64,000 nt of DNA from DASUAS01 sp963756895. GTDB lineage: Bacteria > Actinomycetota > Acidimicrobiia > IMCC26256 > DASPTH01. A program made the position numbers and the translations under genes. The notes beneath the pieces were generated by a model. That model was not told the DNA's origin. It made no database searches and saw nothing but the letters and a program-made list of their open reading frames with translations. This document shows positions 25,944-35,397 of the stretch, piece by piece (position 1 is the first letter of the stretch; the number at the start of each line of letters is the position of its first letter). The stretch is from NCBI GenBank assembly GCA_963756895.1, contig CAVWPI010000011.1, forward strand, positions 620,001 to 684,000, read 5' to 3'.

Positions 25944-28900
25944 CTACAGCTTGGCGAAGGCGGCGGCGAGGAGGCGCTGCTGCTCGGCGTCGTGGACCTT
26001 GGAGCTCCCGCTCGCGGGGCTGGCGCTGGGTGCGCGGGCCACGTGCTTGAGCTTGGCCCGATCGCGTAGCACCCGGTGAAGCCGGATGTGGATGTAGTTC
26101 CAGGCGCCCATGTTCGCCGGCTCCTCCTGCACCCACCACACCTGCTTGGCGTCGGGGTACCGGTCGAGCACGGAGAAGAGCTGGGCCTCCGGCCACGGGT
26201 AGAGCTCTTCGACCCGCACGACCGCGGCGGACACGCCGCGAGCGTCGCGTTCGTCCATGAGCTCGTGCGCGATCTTGCCCGTGCACAGGATCACGCGGTT
26301 GACGGTGTCGGGCGCGGCGCGGTCGTCGAGCACGGGGGAGAACGCACCGTCGGTGAATGCGGCGAGCGGTGAACGCGTCGACGGCATGCGGAGGTAGCGC
26401 TTCGGCGTGAAGCACACCAACGGCACGTGGCGGGCAGACACCGCCTGGCGCCGCAGCACGTGGAAGTACTGCGCCGCGGTGGTGGGGTACACGACGCGGA
26501 GGTTCCCCTCGGCGGACAGCGTGAGGTAGCGCTCGATGCGCGCGCTCGAGTGCTCCGGCCCCTGACCCTCGAGCCCGTGGGGGAGGAGCATGGCGAGGCT
26601 GCTGCGCTGGCCCCACTTGTCGGCCGCGGTGGAGATGAACTGGTCGATGATCACCTGGGCGACGTTGGCGAAGTCGCCGAACTGCGCCTCCCAGCACACG
26701 AGTGCGTCGGAGTTGATCGAGTAGCCGTACTCGAACCCGAGTGCCGCGTACTCCGACAGGACCGTGTCGTAGAGCATGAACGGCGCCTGGTCGTCGGCGA
26801 GGTGCGCGAGTGGGATGTACTCCGACTCGCTGGCCTGGTCGACGAGCACGCCGTGACGCTGGCTGAAGGTGCCGCGACGCGTGTCCTGCCCGGCGAGGCG
26901 CACCGGCGTTCCCTCGAGCACCAGCGATCCGAACGCGAGCGCCTCGGCCATCGCCCAGTCGATCTCGTCGCGCTCGAGCATCGCGCCACGGGACGCGAGC
27001 TGGCGTTCGAGCTTCGGGTTGACCTCGAACCCCTCGGGCCAGTGGGTGAGCCCCTCGGCGACGCGGGTGAGCATGGCCTCCGGCACCGCAGTGGCGACGG
27101 GATCGTCGACCGGCGGCAGGTCTTCGTCGTCGCCCGACAGAGCGCCGTCGGAGAGGTCGGCGTCGTCGTCGGCGACCCGGCTGGCGTGCGTCTCCTCGAA
27201 CGCGCGGTCGAGCCGGACCTTGAAGTCGTACTCGACCGCCTGCTCGTCGTCGGCGGTGATGTCGCCCCGCTGCACCAGTTGCTGCGTGTAGAGCGCGCGC
27301 ACCGGGAGGTGCCCGTCGATCAGCTCGTACATGCGCGGTTGCGTGAACGCCGGCTCGTCGGCCTCGTTGTGACCGTACCGCCGGTAGCAGAACAGGTCGA
27401 CGACGACATCCTTCTTGAACCGGTTGCGGAACTCGAACGCGAGCCGCATCACGCGCACCGCGGCCTCGGGGTCGTCACCGTTCACGTGGAAGATCGGCGC
27501 CTGGACCATCTTGGCGACGTCGGTCGGGTACACGCTCGAACGCCCGAGCTCGGGCGCGGTGGTGAACCCGAGCTGGTTGTTCACGACCACGTGGATGGTG
27601 CCGCCCACCTCGTAGCCGGGCACCTCGGAGAGGTTGAACGTCTCGGCCACCACGCCCTGGCCCGCGAACGCGGCGTCGCCGTGCAGCAGCACGGGCAGGA
27701 CGGTGCGACGCGGGCCGTCGGCGGCCGCGTCGCCGATCGCGCGCGCCATGCCCTCGACGATGGGGCCGACCGCCTCGAGGTGACTGGGGTTGGCCGCGAG
27801 GGTGAGCCGCACCTCGCGGCCAGCAGGCGACTGGTGCTTGCCGACCGCGCCGAGGTGGTACTTCACGTCGCCCGAACCCTGCGTGCTCGCGGGATCGAGC
27901 TCGCCCTCGAACTCGCGGAAGATCTGCGAGTACGACTTGCCGATCACGTTGGCCAGGACGTTGAGCCGGCCGCGGTGGGCCATGCCGAGCACGACCTCGG
28001 CCATCCCCGACTCGGCGGCGTACGTGCACAGCGCGTCGAGCATCGGTACGAGGGTCTCCGCGCCCTCGAGGCTGAAGCGCTTCTGCCCGAGGTACTTGGT
28101 GTGGAGGAAGCGCTCGAAGGCCTCGGCCGCGTTCAGACGCTCGAGGACGCGGTGCTTCTCCGACGCGGTGACGAGCGGGTACGGCACCTCCACCTGCTCC
28201 TGGAGCCACTCCTTCTGGTCGTGCTCCTGGATGTGCATGTACTCGACGCCGACCGTGCGGGCGTACGCGTCGCGCAGCACACCGAGAATGTCGCGCAGCG
28301 GCATCACTTTGCGCGGCAACCGGCCGGCACCCAGGTTGCCGATGGGGAACTCGCGGTCGAGGTCCCAGATCGAGAGATCGTGGTGGGTGATGTCGAGCTC
28401 GGGGTGCGTGTCGGGCGCGCGACGGCCGAGCGGGTCGAGGTTGGCGATCAGGTGCCCGCGGACGCGGTACATGTTGATCAGCGCGTGCACCTGCACGACC
28501 TTCTCGTCCTGAGCCGCGGGGTCGGCGAAGCCGCTGCGGTCCTCGAGCCAGCGCGCTGGTTCGTAGGGAACCGCGAGGCTGGCGAACACGGCGTCGTAGA
28601 ACTCGTCCTCGCCGAGCAGGAGCTCGTGGATGCGCCGCAGGAACTCGCCGCTCTCGGCGCCGGTGATGATGCGATGGTCGTACGTGTTGGTGAGGGTGGT
28701 GACCTTGCTCACCGCGAGCTGCGCGAGCGCGGCGGGATCGGCGCCCTGAAACTCAGCCGGATAGCCGATGCTGCCGACGCCGACGATGAACCCCTGCCCC
28801 GGCATGAGCCGCGGCACCGAGTGGACGGTACCGATCATCCCCGGGTTCGTGATCGACGCGGTCGTGCCCGCGAAGTCGTCGGGCGAGATCTTGTTGCCGC

Positions 28901-29588
28901 GGACCTTCACGATCAGGTCTTCGTACGCCCGCCAGAAGCCCGCGAAGTCGAGGGTGTCGGCTTCCTTCACGTTCGGCACGAGCAGTGAGTGCGTGCCGTC
29001 GCGCTTCTGCACGTCGACCGCGAGGCCGAGGTTGACGTGCTGGTGGCGGACGACGACGGGCTTGCCGCCTTCGGTCGCGTACGCCGAGTTCAGGCCCGGG
29101 AAGTCGTCGAGCGCACGGAGCACCGCGTACGCGATGAGATGCGTGAAGCTCACCTTGCCCGCACCGGTGCGCGCGAGTTGGTTGTTCAGGATCTGCCGGT
29201 TGACCTCGAGCAGCTTCGCGGGGACGACGCGCACCGACGTGGCGGTCGGGACCGCGAGGCTCGCTTCCATGTTCTCGACCGTGCGGGCGGCCGCGCCACG
29301 GAGCGGTTCGGGCTCGTCGCCGTCGAGCACCAGTGGCCCCGGTCGCGGCGCCGCGGCCGCAGGGGGCGCGGGCGCGGGTGTCGCCGGAGCTGCGGAGGGC
29401 GCGGCGGGAGCAGCGGGAGCAGCGGGAGCAGCGGGAGCAGCGGAGGCTCCGCCGTTGGTGGGCGCGGGCTGGCGGTCGAAGTACTCCCGCCAGTGGGTGT
29501 CGACCGCAGCGGGGTTCTCGAGGTAGCGCTCGTAGAGCTCATCGGCCAGGCCGGAGTTCGGACCGAGATCGTCGAAACGGCTCACCAC
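25944..29588 (-). CDS. kgd: Multifunctional 2-oxoglutarate decarboxylase/dehydrogenase (KGD)
   Basis: 1214 residues from GTG 29588 (GTG 29585 also possible, GAAGGAAG upstream), the usual length. Order: a short lipoyl-E1 type N-terminus (GLADELYERYLEN), an Ala/Pro linker at about 45-85, an acyltransferase domain at about 110-340 (TNPGMIGTVHSVPRLMPGQG and the catalytic YDHRIITGAESG), then the E1 domain with the thiamine-diphosphate motif LHGDAAFAGQGVV...NNQLGFTT and the C-terminal pyrimidine-binding part. It decarboxylates 2-oxoglutarate and passes succinyl groups on in the TCA cycle, as in mycobacteria. No frame break occurs in 3.6 kb. Confidence 0.96.
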   Translation of the reverse strand: MVSRFDDLGPNSGLADELYERYLENPAAVDTHWREYFDRQPAPTNGGASAAPAAPAAPAAPAAPSAAPATPAPAPPAAAAPRPGPLVLDGDEPEPLRGAAARTVENMEASLAVPTATSVRVVPAKLLEVNRQILNNQLARTGAGKVSFTHLIAYAVLRALDDFPGLNSAYATEGGKPVVVRHQHVNLGLAVDVQKRDGTHSLLVPNVKEADTLDFAGFWRAYEDLIVKVRGNKISPDDFAGTTASITNPGMIGTVHSVPRLMPGQGFIVGVGSIGYPAEFQGADPAALAQLAVSKVTTLTNTYDHRIITGAESGEFLRRIHELLLGEDEFYDAVFASLAVPYEPARWLEDRSGFADPAAQDEKVVQVHALINMYRVRGHLIANLDPLGRRAPDTHPELDITHHDLSIWDLDREFPIGNLGAGRLPRKVMPLRDILGVLRDAYARTVGVEYMHIQEHDQKEWLQEQVEVPYPLVTASEKHRVLERLNAAEAFERFLHTKYLGQKRFSLEGAETLVPMLDALCTYAAESGMAEVVLGMAHRGRLNVLANVIGKSYSQIFREFEGELDPASTQGSGDVKYHLGAVGKHQSPAGREVRLTLAANPSHLEAVGPIVEGMARAIGDAAADGPRRTVLPVLLHGDAAFAGQGVVAETFNLSEVPGYEVGGTIHVVVNNQLGFTTAPELGRSSVYPTDVAKMVQAPIFHVNGDDPEAAVRVMRLAFEFRNRFKKDVVVDLFCYRRYGHNEADEPAFTQPRMYELIDGHLPVRALYTQQLVQRGDITADDEQAVEYDFKVRLDRAFEETHASRVADDDADLSDGALSGDDEDLPPVDDPVATAVPEAMLTRVAEGLTHWPEGFEVNPKLERQLASRGAMLERDEIDWAMAEALAFGSLVLEGTPVRLAGQDTRRGTFSQRHGVLVDQASESEYIPLAHLADDQAPFMLYDTVLSEYAALGFEYGYSINSDALVCWEAQFGDFANVAQVIIDQFISTAADKWGQRSSLAMLLPHGLEGQGPEHSSARIERYLTLSAEGNLRVVYPTTAAQYFHVLRRQAVSARHVPLVCFTPKRYLRMPSTRSPLAAFTDGAFSPVLDDRAAPDTVNRVILCTGKIAHELMDERDARGVSAAVVRVEELYPWPEAQLFSVLDRYPDAKQVWWVQEEPANMGAWNYIHIRLHRVLRDRAKLKHVARAPSASPASGSSKVHDAEQQRLLAAAFAKL
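29404..29439. repeat. Four perfect copies of a 9-bp unit inside kgd
   Basis: The unit GCGGGAGCA occurs four times in a row, followed by a degenerate fifth. On the coding strand it encodes Ala-Pro-Ala, the flexible interdomain linker of KGD. It is likely to vary in copy number between strains without breaking the frame. Confidence 0.85.
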
Positions 29589-29702
29589 GGCACTTCCTTC
29601 AATGGTCGACTTCGTTGCGCCGTCCCGCTCTCCGAGCACGGCCCCACTGCGTCCCCATGCTCGCGCGTCCGCCATGCCCGTCGGACAAGGGCGTGCCGTC
29701 GA

Positions 29703-31100
29703 TCAGCGACGCAGGAGCCCGGCGACCTGGAACGCGAGGTCGAGCGACTGCCGGGCGTTGAGCCGGGGATCGCAACTCGTCTCGTAGCGCTGCTCCAGGT
29801 GGTCGCCCAGCACCTCGTGGCTGCCCCCCAGGCATTCGGTCACGTTCTCGCCGGTGAGCTCCACGTGCACCCCACCCGGCCAGACGTCGGCGATGTCGCA
29901 CGCGGCGAAGAACCCGTGGAGCTCGCGCATCACGTCGTCGAAGTCGCGGGTCTTGTAGCCGCTCGCGTGCTGGAAGGTGTTGCCGTGCATCGGGTCGCAC
30001 ATCCACACGACCGGGTGGCCGCTGAGCTTGACCGCGCGCAGGAGCGGCGGGAGCGCGTCGCCGATGGCGTCGGCGCCCATGCGGCTCACGAGCACGAGGC
30101 GCCCGGGCGTGCGCGCCGGATCGAGCCGGTCGCAGATGCCGATGACCTCTTCGGGGGTGGCCTTGGGGCCGAGCTTCACGCCCACCGGGTTGCCGATGCC
30201 GCTCAGGAACTCGAGGTGCGCGCCGCCGAGCTGCCGGGTGCGCTCGCCGACCCACACCAGGTGCGCCGAGCAGTCGTACCAGCGGTCGGTGAGGCTGTCA
30301 CGCCGGGTGAGCGCCTCCTCGTAGCCGAGGAGCAGTGCCTCGTGCGACGTGTAGAAGTCGACCTCGTGCAGCTGGTGCTCGGCGTTGAGGTCGATCCCGC
30401 ACGCGGCCATGAAACGGAGTGCGCGATCGATCTCGGCGGCCAGCGCGTCGTAACGACGGCCCTCCGGGCTGGCGTCGACGTACTCGAGGTTCCACGCGTG
30501 CACGCGCGACAGGTCGGCGAAGCCGCCCTTGGCGAACGCGCGCAGCAGGTTGAGCGTGGACGCGGCCTGGTGGTACGCCTGCACGAGCCGTCGGGGATCG
30601 GGCCGGCGGGCCGCGGCCTCGAAGGCGAAGTCGTTGACCATGTCGCCCCGGAACGACGGCAGCTCGACGCCGTCGCGCGTCTCGGTGGGAGCTGAGCGCG
30701 GCTTGGCGAACTGCCCGGCGATGCGCCCGATCTTCACCGTGGGAACGCCGCTGCCGTAGGTGAGTACGACGGCCATCTGCAGGATGACCTTCAACTTGTC
30801 GCGGATGGCATTGGCCGAGAACGCGTCGAACGACTCGGCACAGTCGCCGGCCTGCAACACGAAGCCGCGCTGCTCGGTGACCGCGGCGAGCGCCTCGGTG
30901 AGGTTGCGCGCCTCACCGGCGAAGACGAGCGGCGGCACCTCACGCAGGGTCGCGAGCGCGTCGTCGAGGGCGGCGGCGTCGGGCCAGTCGGGCTGCTGCT
31001 CGGCCGGGAGTGCGCGCCAGCTGTCGGGGGCCCACTGCTGCACGGGGAACAGCTTGCCCTCGGTCGGCTCGGCCGCGGCGCCGCCGGGGCCCGGGCTCAC
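29703..31100 (-). CDS. aroG: Class II 3-deoxy-7-phosphoheptulonate (DAHP) synthase
   Basis: 465 residues, full length. It catalyses the first shikimate-pathway step from phosphoenolpyruvate and erythrose 4-phosphate. The family marks are LQAGDCAESFD, PTVKIGRIAGQFAKPRS, HVWNLE-type AWNLEYV, LEFLSGIGNPVGVKLG, MCDPMHGNTF and the metal-binding Cys, His, Glu and Asp in these. It is the plant/mycobacterial type II form. The GTG start at 31100 overlaps the bpa stop by GTGA, so it is translated with the proteasome activator. The kgd gene starts 115 bases downstream on the same strand. Confidence 0.95.
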   Translation of the reverse strand: MSPGPGGAAAEPTEGKLFPVQQWAPDSWRALPAEQQPDWPDAAALDDALATLREVPPLVFAGEARNLTEALAAVTEQRGFVLQAGDCAESFDAFSANAIRDKLKVILQMAVVLTYGSGVPTVKIGRIAGQFAKPRSAPTETRDGVELPSFRGDMVNDFAFEAAARRPDPRRLVQAYHQAASTLNLLRAFAKGGFADLSRVHAWNLEYVDASPEGRRYDALAAEIDRALRFMAACGIDLNAEHQLHEVDFYTSHEALLLGYEEALTRRDSLTDRWYDCSAHLVWVGERTRQLGGAHLEFLSGIGNPVGVKLGPKATPEEVIGICDRLDPARTPGRLVLVSRMGADAIGDALPPLLRAVKLSGHPVVWMCDPMHGNTFQHASGYKTRDFDDVMRELHGFFAACDIADVWPGGVHVELTGENVTECLGGSHEVLGDHLEQRYETSCDPRLNARQSLDLAFQVAGLLRR

Positions 31101-31621
31101 AGGTAACCGCTCGGACCAGTGGCGGCCGAGGGGCCCTGGTCGATTGCGCGACGACGCATCTGCTCGAGCTGACCCTGCGCGGCCGCCTGCTGGGTGAAGA
31201 GCGTGGCCTGGATGCCGTGGAACAGCCCCTCGAGCCAGCCCACCACCTGCGCTTGCGCGAGGCGCAGCTCCGACTCCGTCGGGTCGTCGCTGGTGAGGGG
31301 GAGCACGACTTCGCTGAGCTCCTGCTGGAGATCGGGCGACAGGACGCTCTCGAGCTCCTCGAGCGAGCGCTCGTGGATCTCCTTCAACCGCTTGCGGCCG
31401 GCATCGTCGAGCGGGGCGCGGCGCACCTCGTCGAGCATGGTGCGGACCATCGAGGCGATGCGGATGAGCTTCGTGGGACTCGAGATCTGCTCGCCCGCCT
31501 CCTCGGTGAGCGTCTCGGCGGAGGCTTCGCCCGCGGTCTCGGCCGCCTGCTCGGCTGCGGTGTCGACGAGTTCGGGCTGCACGCGCTCGCGCGCGGCTGC
31601 CGCCGTGGGTCCTTCCTGCAT
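31097..31621 (-). CDS. bpa: Bacterial proteasome activator (Bpa/PafE)
   Basis: 174 residues, equal to the mycobacterial protein. A flexible Ala/Glu-rich N-terminus leads to the helical core: SSPTKLIRIASMVRTMLDEV, KRLKEIHERSLEELESVL and LAQAQVVGWLEGLFHGIQAT. Bpa forms a ring that opens the 20S proteasome for ATP-independent protein breakdown, docking with a C-terminal GQYL-type motif. Here the chain ends SGYL, keeping Tyr-Leu. It implies a 20S proteasome in this organism, encoded elsewhere. It diverges from the cyclase/ATPase gene over about 105 bases. Confidence 0.93.
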   Translation of the reverse strand: MQEGPTAAAARERVQPELVDTAAEQAAETAGEASAETLTEEAGEQISSPTKLIRIASMVRTMLDEVRRAPLDDAGRKRLKEIHERSLEELESVLSPDLQQELSEVVLPLTSDDPTESELRLAQAQVVGWLEGLFHGIQATLFTQQAAAQGQLEQMRRRAIDQGPSAATGPSGYL

Positions 31622-31726
31622 GACCTGAAGGTTAGGGGGTGTCGCCAGGACCTCGGGCACCGGATTCGGCGCCGGACGGGCCCCGAGCGTGCGATCATGC
31701 CGGGGTCCGGAGGCCGAGGGGGCAAC

Positions 31727-34507
31727 GTGCCGGAGCTGCCGTCGGGAACGGTGACGTTCCTGTTCACCGATCTCGAGGGGTCCACCCGGCTCTGGGAACA
31801 GCACCGGGCCGCCATGGTCCCCGCGCTCGAACGCCACGACGCCCTCCTGCGCCGGGCGGTGGAGGACGCCGGGGGCGTGGTCGTCAAGACGACGGGCGAC
31901 GGCCTCCACGGCGTGTTCACCACGACCCGGGCCGCGCTCGATGCCGCCCTCGCGGCCCAGCGCAGCCTCGGCGCCGAGGCCTGGGCGGTGCCCGGCGGGC
32001 TGCGGGTGCGCATGGGCTTGCACACCGGCGACGCGGTGGCGCGTGACGGCGACTACTACGGCCCCGCCACCAACCGCGCCGCGCGCGTCATGAGCTCCGC
32101 GCACGGCGGGCAGGTCGTCGTGTCGCACGCCACCGAGGAGATCCTGCGCGACGCACTCCCCGACGAGCTCGCGCTCGTCGACCTCGGCGAGCACCGACTC
32201 CCCGACCTCGCGCGACCCGAGCGCATCTTCCAGGTGGTGGCCCCGGGCATCGTGCGCGAGTTCCCGCCGTTGCGGGCACTCGACGCGGTGCCCGGCAACC
32301 TGCCCGGCCAGCTGACGTCGTTCGTGGGCCGCGCGGTCGAGCGTGAGGCGATCGCCGACGCGCTGCTCGCGTCGCGGCTGGTGACCGTGACCGGAGTCGG
32401 TGGGGTGGGGAAGAGCCGCATCGCGATCCAGGTCGCGCTCGACATCGCGGCGCGGTTCCCCGACGGTGCGTGGTTGTGTGAGCTCGCCGCCGCGCAGGAT
32501 GAAGAGGAGCTCGGCCAGGTGGTGGCTGCGACGCTCGGCGTGCTCGCCCGGCCCGCCACCACGCTCGCCGACAGCGTGATCGACGCACTGCGCATGCGCG
32601 AGCTCGTGCTGGTGCTCGACAACTGCGAGCACCTCGTGGCCGCGGTCGGTCACCTCGCCGAGGGGTTGTTGCGCGACTGCCCGGGCGTGCGGATCCTCGC
32701 CACCAGTCGTGAGGCGCTCGGTGTCGCGGGGGAACAGGTGTGGCCACTGCACGCACTCGAGCTTCCGGCGCAGTCCGCCGACGTCGAGTCGGTCATGGCA
32801 AGTGAGGCGGTGCAGCTGTTCGCGGAGCGGGCCCGCGCGGTGCAGCCCGGCTTCGTGCTCGACGAGAGCAACGCCGAGGCGATCGCCGAGATCTGTCGCC
32901 GGCTCGACGGCATCCCGCTGGCGGTGGAGCTGGCGGCCGCGCGCGTGACGATCATGACACCCGTCGACATCGCGGCCCGCCTCGACCAGCGCTTCCAGCT
33001 GCTCACGGGCGGCCGACGCGGCGCGGCGGAACGCCACCAGACCCTGCGGGGCGCCATCGAATGGTCCTACGAGCTCCTGGAGCCACGCGAACGCACCCTG
33101 TTCGAGCGCCTCGCCGTCTTCCCGCGCAGCTTCGACGGCGACGCGGCGGCCGCGGTGGCGGCGTTCGAAGGGCTCGAGGTGTGGGACGTCCTCGACGCCG
33201 GCGCGGGTCTCGTGGCGAAGTCGATGCTGACCGCCGACGACGCGAGCGGGAACACCCGCTACCAGATGCTCGAGACGCTACGGACGTTCGCACGGGAGCT
33301 GCTCGACCGGTCGGGGAACCTGAACGAGATGTTCCGCCGTCACGCCGACCACTACACGCGCTTCGCCGAAGCCGCCGACGCGGGACTCGCAGGCCCGGAC
33401 GAAGTGGCCTGGCGCACGCGCGTGCACCTCGAGCTGGCCAACCTGCGCGCCGCGTTCATCCGCTCCCTCATGCTCGGTGAGGACGACGACGTGCGGCGCG
33501 CGTTGCGCATCGTCGCCGCGCTCGCGTTCGAGGCCGTGAATGATCGGGGACTGGGCATCGGCGCGTGGGCCGAGCACCTGGCGCCGCGCGTCGAGCTGGC
33601 GCCACCGGCGGTGCGCACCGCGGTCCTCGCCGCCGCGGCGTTCAGTGCCCAGGGCCGCAACGATGTCGACGCCGTGCGCGAGCTGACCGAGGCGGCGCTC
33701 CGTGACGGCGTGCCGGCGGACTGCCCGGCGGCAGTGTGGGCGTACATCGCCATCGCCGCAGGTCACAGCATGACCGGCGACTTCGCCGCGTCCATCCGCA
33801 CCATCGAGGAGGCGGAGGCCGCGCTCACCGCGGCAGGCGACTCCCCGCGTGGACTTTCCTTCCTGTACTCGGCGGCCGCGAACTTCCACAACCTCATGGG
33901 CGATCGCGGACGCGGCACGCGCCGATGCGGAGCGTTCGCTCGAAGCCGCGCGCCGGTCGAAGAACCCGACCGCGACGGCGAGCGCGCAGTTCGCGCGTGC
34001 GCGGTCGCGCTCGCGCACGATGATTCCGACGCCGCGGCGCGTGCACTCGACGAGAGCATCGAGGTCGGGCGCCGAGGCACGAGCGGCGGACTGCTCGGGT
34101 TCGCGCTCGCCCGTCGGTCGGTGCTGCGCGCCGAGGTCGGTGACTTTGCCGGCGCACGCCGCGACGCCCGTGAGGCGGTCAAGCACGGCCACGAGCGCGG
34201 CGACCGCCCGATGTTGTCGAGCGCGCTGGAGTGCTCGGTCGCGGTGCTCCACGCCATGGGGCGTGACGAAGCCGCCGCGGTCCTCGCGGGAGGTCTGCTG
34301 GCGGGTGTGGCGTCGGGGATGCCCCGTTCGGTCACCGGCGGACTGGTGGCGGACCTCGGCGTCGCCGACGCCCTGGAGGAGTCGCGCGCTGCGCTCGGGG
34401 AGGACGAGTACCTGGTGGCGCTGGGACGCGGGGCCGAGCTCTCGCTCGAGGAGATCGTGGCCTACGTGTTCAGCGTGCTCGATGTCGCCGCGCTCGCAGT
34501 TCCGTGA
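31727..34507 (+). CDS. Class III adenylate cyclase-STAND ATPase regulatory protein
   Basis: 926 residues from GTG 31727, with GAGGGGG 5 bases upstream; ATG 31697 is in frame. Residues 1-170 form a class III cyclase domain: LFTDLEGSTRLWE and TTGDGLHGVF hold the metal aspartates, VVKTT a Lys and GPATNRAARV the Asn and Arg of the transition state. At about 190-480 is an NB-ARC/STAND ATPase: VTGVGGVGKSRIA (Walker A), LVLVLDNCEHL (Walker B). The rest is a TPR-like helical repeat region. Most relatives are nucleotide-sensing regulators. A segment at about 33905-34005 is out of frame, then frame returns. No LuxR tail is seen. Confidence 0.88.
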   Translation: MPELPSGTVTFLFTDLEGSTRLWEQHRAAMVPALERHDALLRRAVEDAGGVVVKTTGDGLHGVFTTTRAALDAALAAQRSLGAEAWAVPGGLRVRMGLHTGDAVARDGDYYGPATNRAARVMSSAHGGQVVVSHATEEILRDALPDELALVDLGEHRLPDLARPERIFQVVAPGIVREFPPLRALDAVPGNLPGQLTSFVGRAVEREAIADALLASRLVTVTGVGGVGKSRIAIQVALDIAARFPDGAWLCELAAAQDEEELGQVVAATLGVLARPATTLADSVIDALRMRELVLVLDNCEHLVAAVGHLAEGLLRDCPGVRILATSREALGVAGEQVWPLHALELPAQSADVESVMASEAVQLFAERARAVQPGFVLDESNAEAIAEICRRLDGIPLAVELAAARVTIMTPVDIAARLDQRFQLLTGGRRGAAERHQTLRGAIEWSYELLEPRERTLFERLAVFPRSFDGDAAAAVAAFEGLEVWDVLDAGAGLVAKSMLTADDASGNTRYQMLETLRTFARELLDRSGNLNEMFRRHADHYTRFAEAADAGLAGPDEVAWRTRVHLELANLRAAFIRSLMLGEDDDVRRALRIVAALAFEAVNDRGLGIGAWAEHLAPRVELAPPAVRTAVLAAAAFSAQGRNDVDAVRELTEAALRDGVPADCPAAVWAYIAIAAGHSMTGDFAASIRTIEEAEAALTAAGDSPRGLSFLYSAAANFHNLMGDRGRGTRRCGAFARSRAPVEEPDRDGERAVRACAVALAHDDSDAAARALDESIEVGRRGTSGGLLGFALARRSVLRAEVGDFAGARRDAREAVKHGHERGDRPMLSSALECSVAVLHAMGRDEAAAVLAGGLLAGVASGMPRSVTGGLVADLGVADALEESRAALGEDEYLVALGRGAELSLEEIVAYVFSVLDVAALAVP

Positions 34508-34941
34508 TTGCCACCGGCACGAGGGTCAGCAGGACCACCGCCTCCGAGACGATGCCGATCACCGCCTCCGTGGTGGTGGCGGTCTCCTTGAAGCCGAGGA
34601 GACCCCGGGTGCGCGACAGGAAGTAGGCGACCAGGGTGGCGACCGCGAAGCCGACGCCGAGTGCCGCCGCCGGCAACAGCAGGGCGCGGTAGCGCAGCCC
34701 CAGGATCACGGCCTCGGCGATGACCACCGCAGCGATCGCGTTCAACGCGAACGACCGGCTGATGTTGAGGCCGAGCACGGAATCGATGGCGATGCCGCGG
34801 TAGCCGCCCGCGGAAGTAGAGGTAGAAGTGCACCCACCCGCTCACGAGGAGCGCAGTGGCGCCGATCACCGCGGCGGTGACGATGCCGCCCGAAAGCGCA
34901 GCGTCGTGTGAGCGTGCGAGGTTGGCGCCGGTGGTGGTCAC
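34470..34941 (-). CDS. Four-helix membrane protein coupled to the cupredoxin, one frame break
   Basis: About 157 residues. The N-terminal helix is TAAVIGATALLVSGWVHFYLYF, then after the break LNAIAAVVIAEAVILGL, LLLPAAALGVGFAVATLVAYF and IVSEAVVLLTLVPVAI. The break near 34808 is repaired by GC (TCCGCGCGGG), giving FRAGGYRGIAIDSVLG. ATG 34941 overlaps the cupredoxin stop (ATGA). Its 3' end overlaps the cyclase gene's 3' end by 38 bases, tail to tail. The pairing with a copper-type protein suggests a metal or redox role in the membrane, not proven. Confidence 0.68.
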
Positions 34942-35336
34942 GTCGCCTCGATGGTGCCGGTCATGTAGTTGTGGATCGCGCAGTGGTACGTGTGCTTGCC
35001 GGGTGCATCGATGGTGATGGTGCCCTTGGCACCGCCGTCGAGGTCGCCAGTGTCGAACCCGCCCTTGTCGGCGGTGAGCGTGTGCACGGTCCCGTCGTCA
35101 TTGGTGACGGTGACGGTCGCACCGGCCTTCACGGTGAACGGATCCGGCGAGAACTGGAAGTTCTTGATCGAGATCGCGGTGCCCGAACGGCCCTTCGCCG
35201 CGCCGGTGCTGCTCGATGCCGAGCTGCTCGAGTCGTCCGTCACGTTGAGGGTGACGAGCACCGTGACCAAGGCCACCAGTGGGACCAGCAGCGCGAGGAC
35301 GATCGTGGGAAGCCGGCCCAGCCGGTCGGTCGCCAT
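34938..35336 (-). CDS. Membrane-anchored cupredoxin-like (plastocyanin/azurin-type) protein
   Basis: 132 residues from ATG 35336, with GAGGAGGG upstream. One helix at about 8-30 (TIVLALLVPLVALVTVLVTL) anchors or exports it; a Ser-rich linker follows. The beta-barrel copper site is complete: the first His in DGTVHTLTAD and the loop YHCAIHNYMTG with Cys, His and Met. That is a type 1 blue-copper set. It should work outside the membrane as an electron carrier or copper binder. It diverges from the sigma factor operon. Confidence 0.85.
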   Translation of the reverse strand: MATDRLGRLPTIVLALLVPLVALVTVLVTLNVTDDSSSSASSSTGAAKGRSGTAISIKNFQFSPDPFTVKAGATVTVTNDDGTVHTLTADKGGFDTGDLDGGAKGTITIDAPGKHTYHCAIHNYMTGTIEAT

Positions 35337-35397
35337 CGGGGCCCTCCTCGGGTCGATTCCGGGGTTGTTCGCCGCCCGCGAGATCGCGGATGACCCG

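Noticed and set aside
29404..29439. The 9-bp tandem repeat as a regulatory or CRISPR-like array
   Set aside because: It is in-frame coding sequence for the Ala-Pro linker of KGD and has no spacers.
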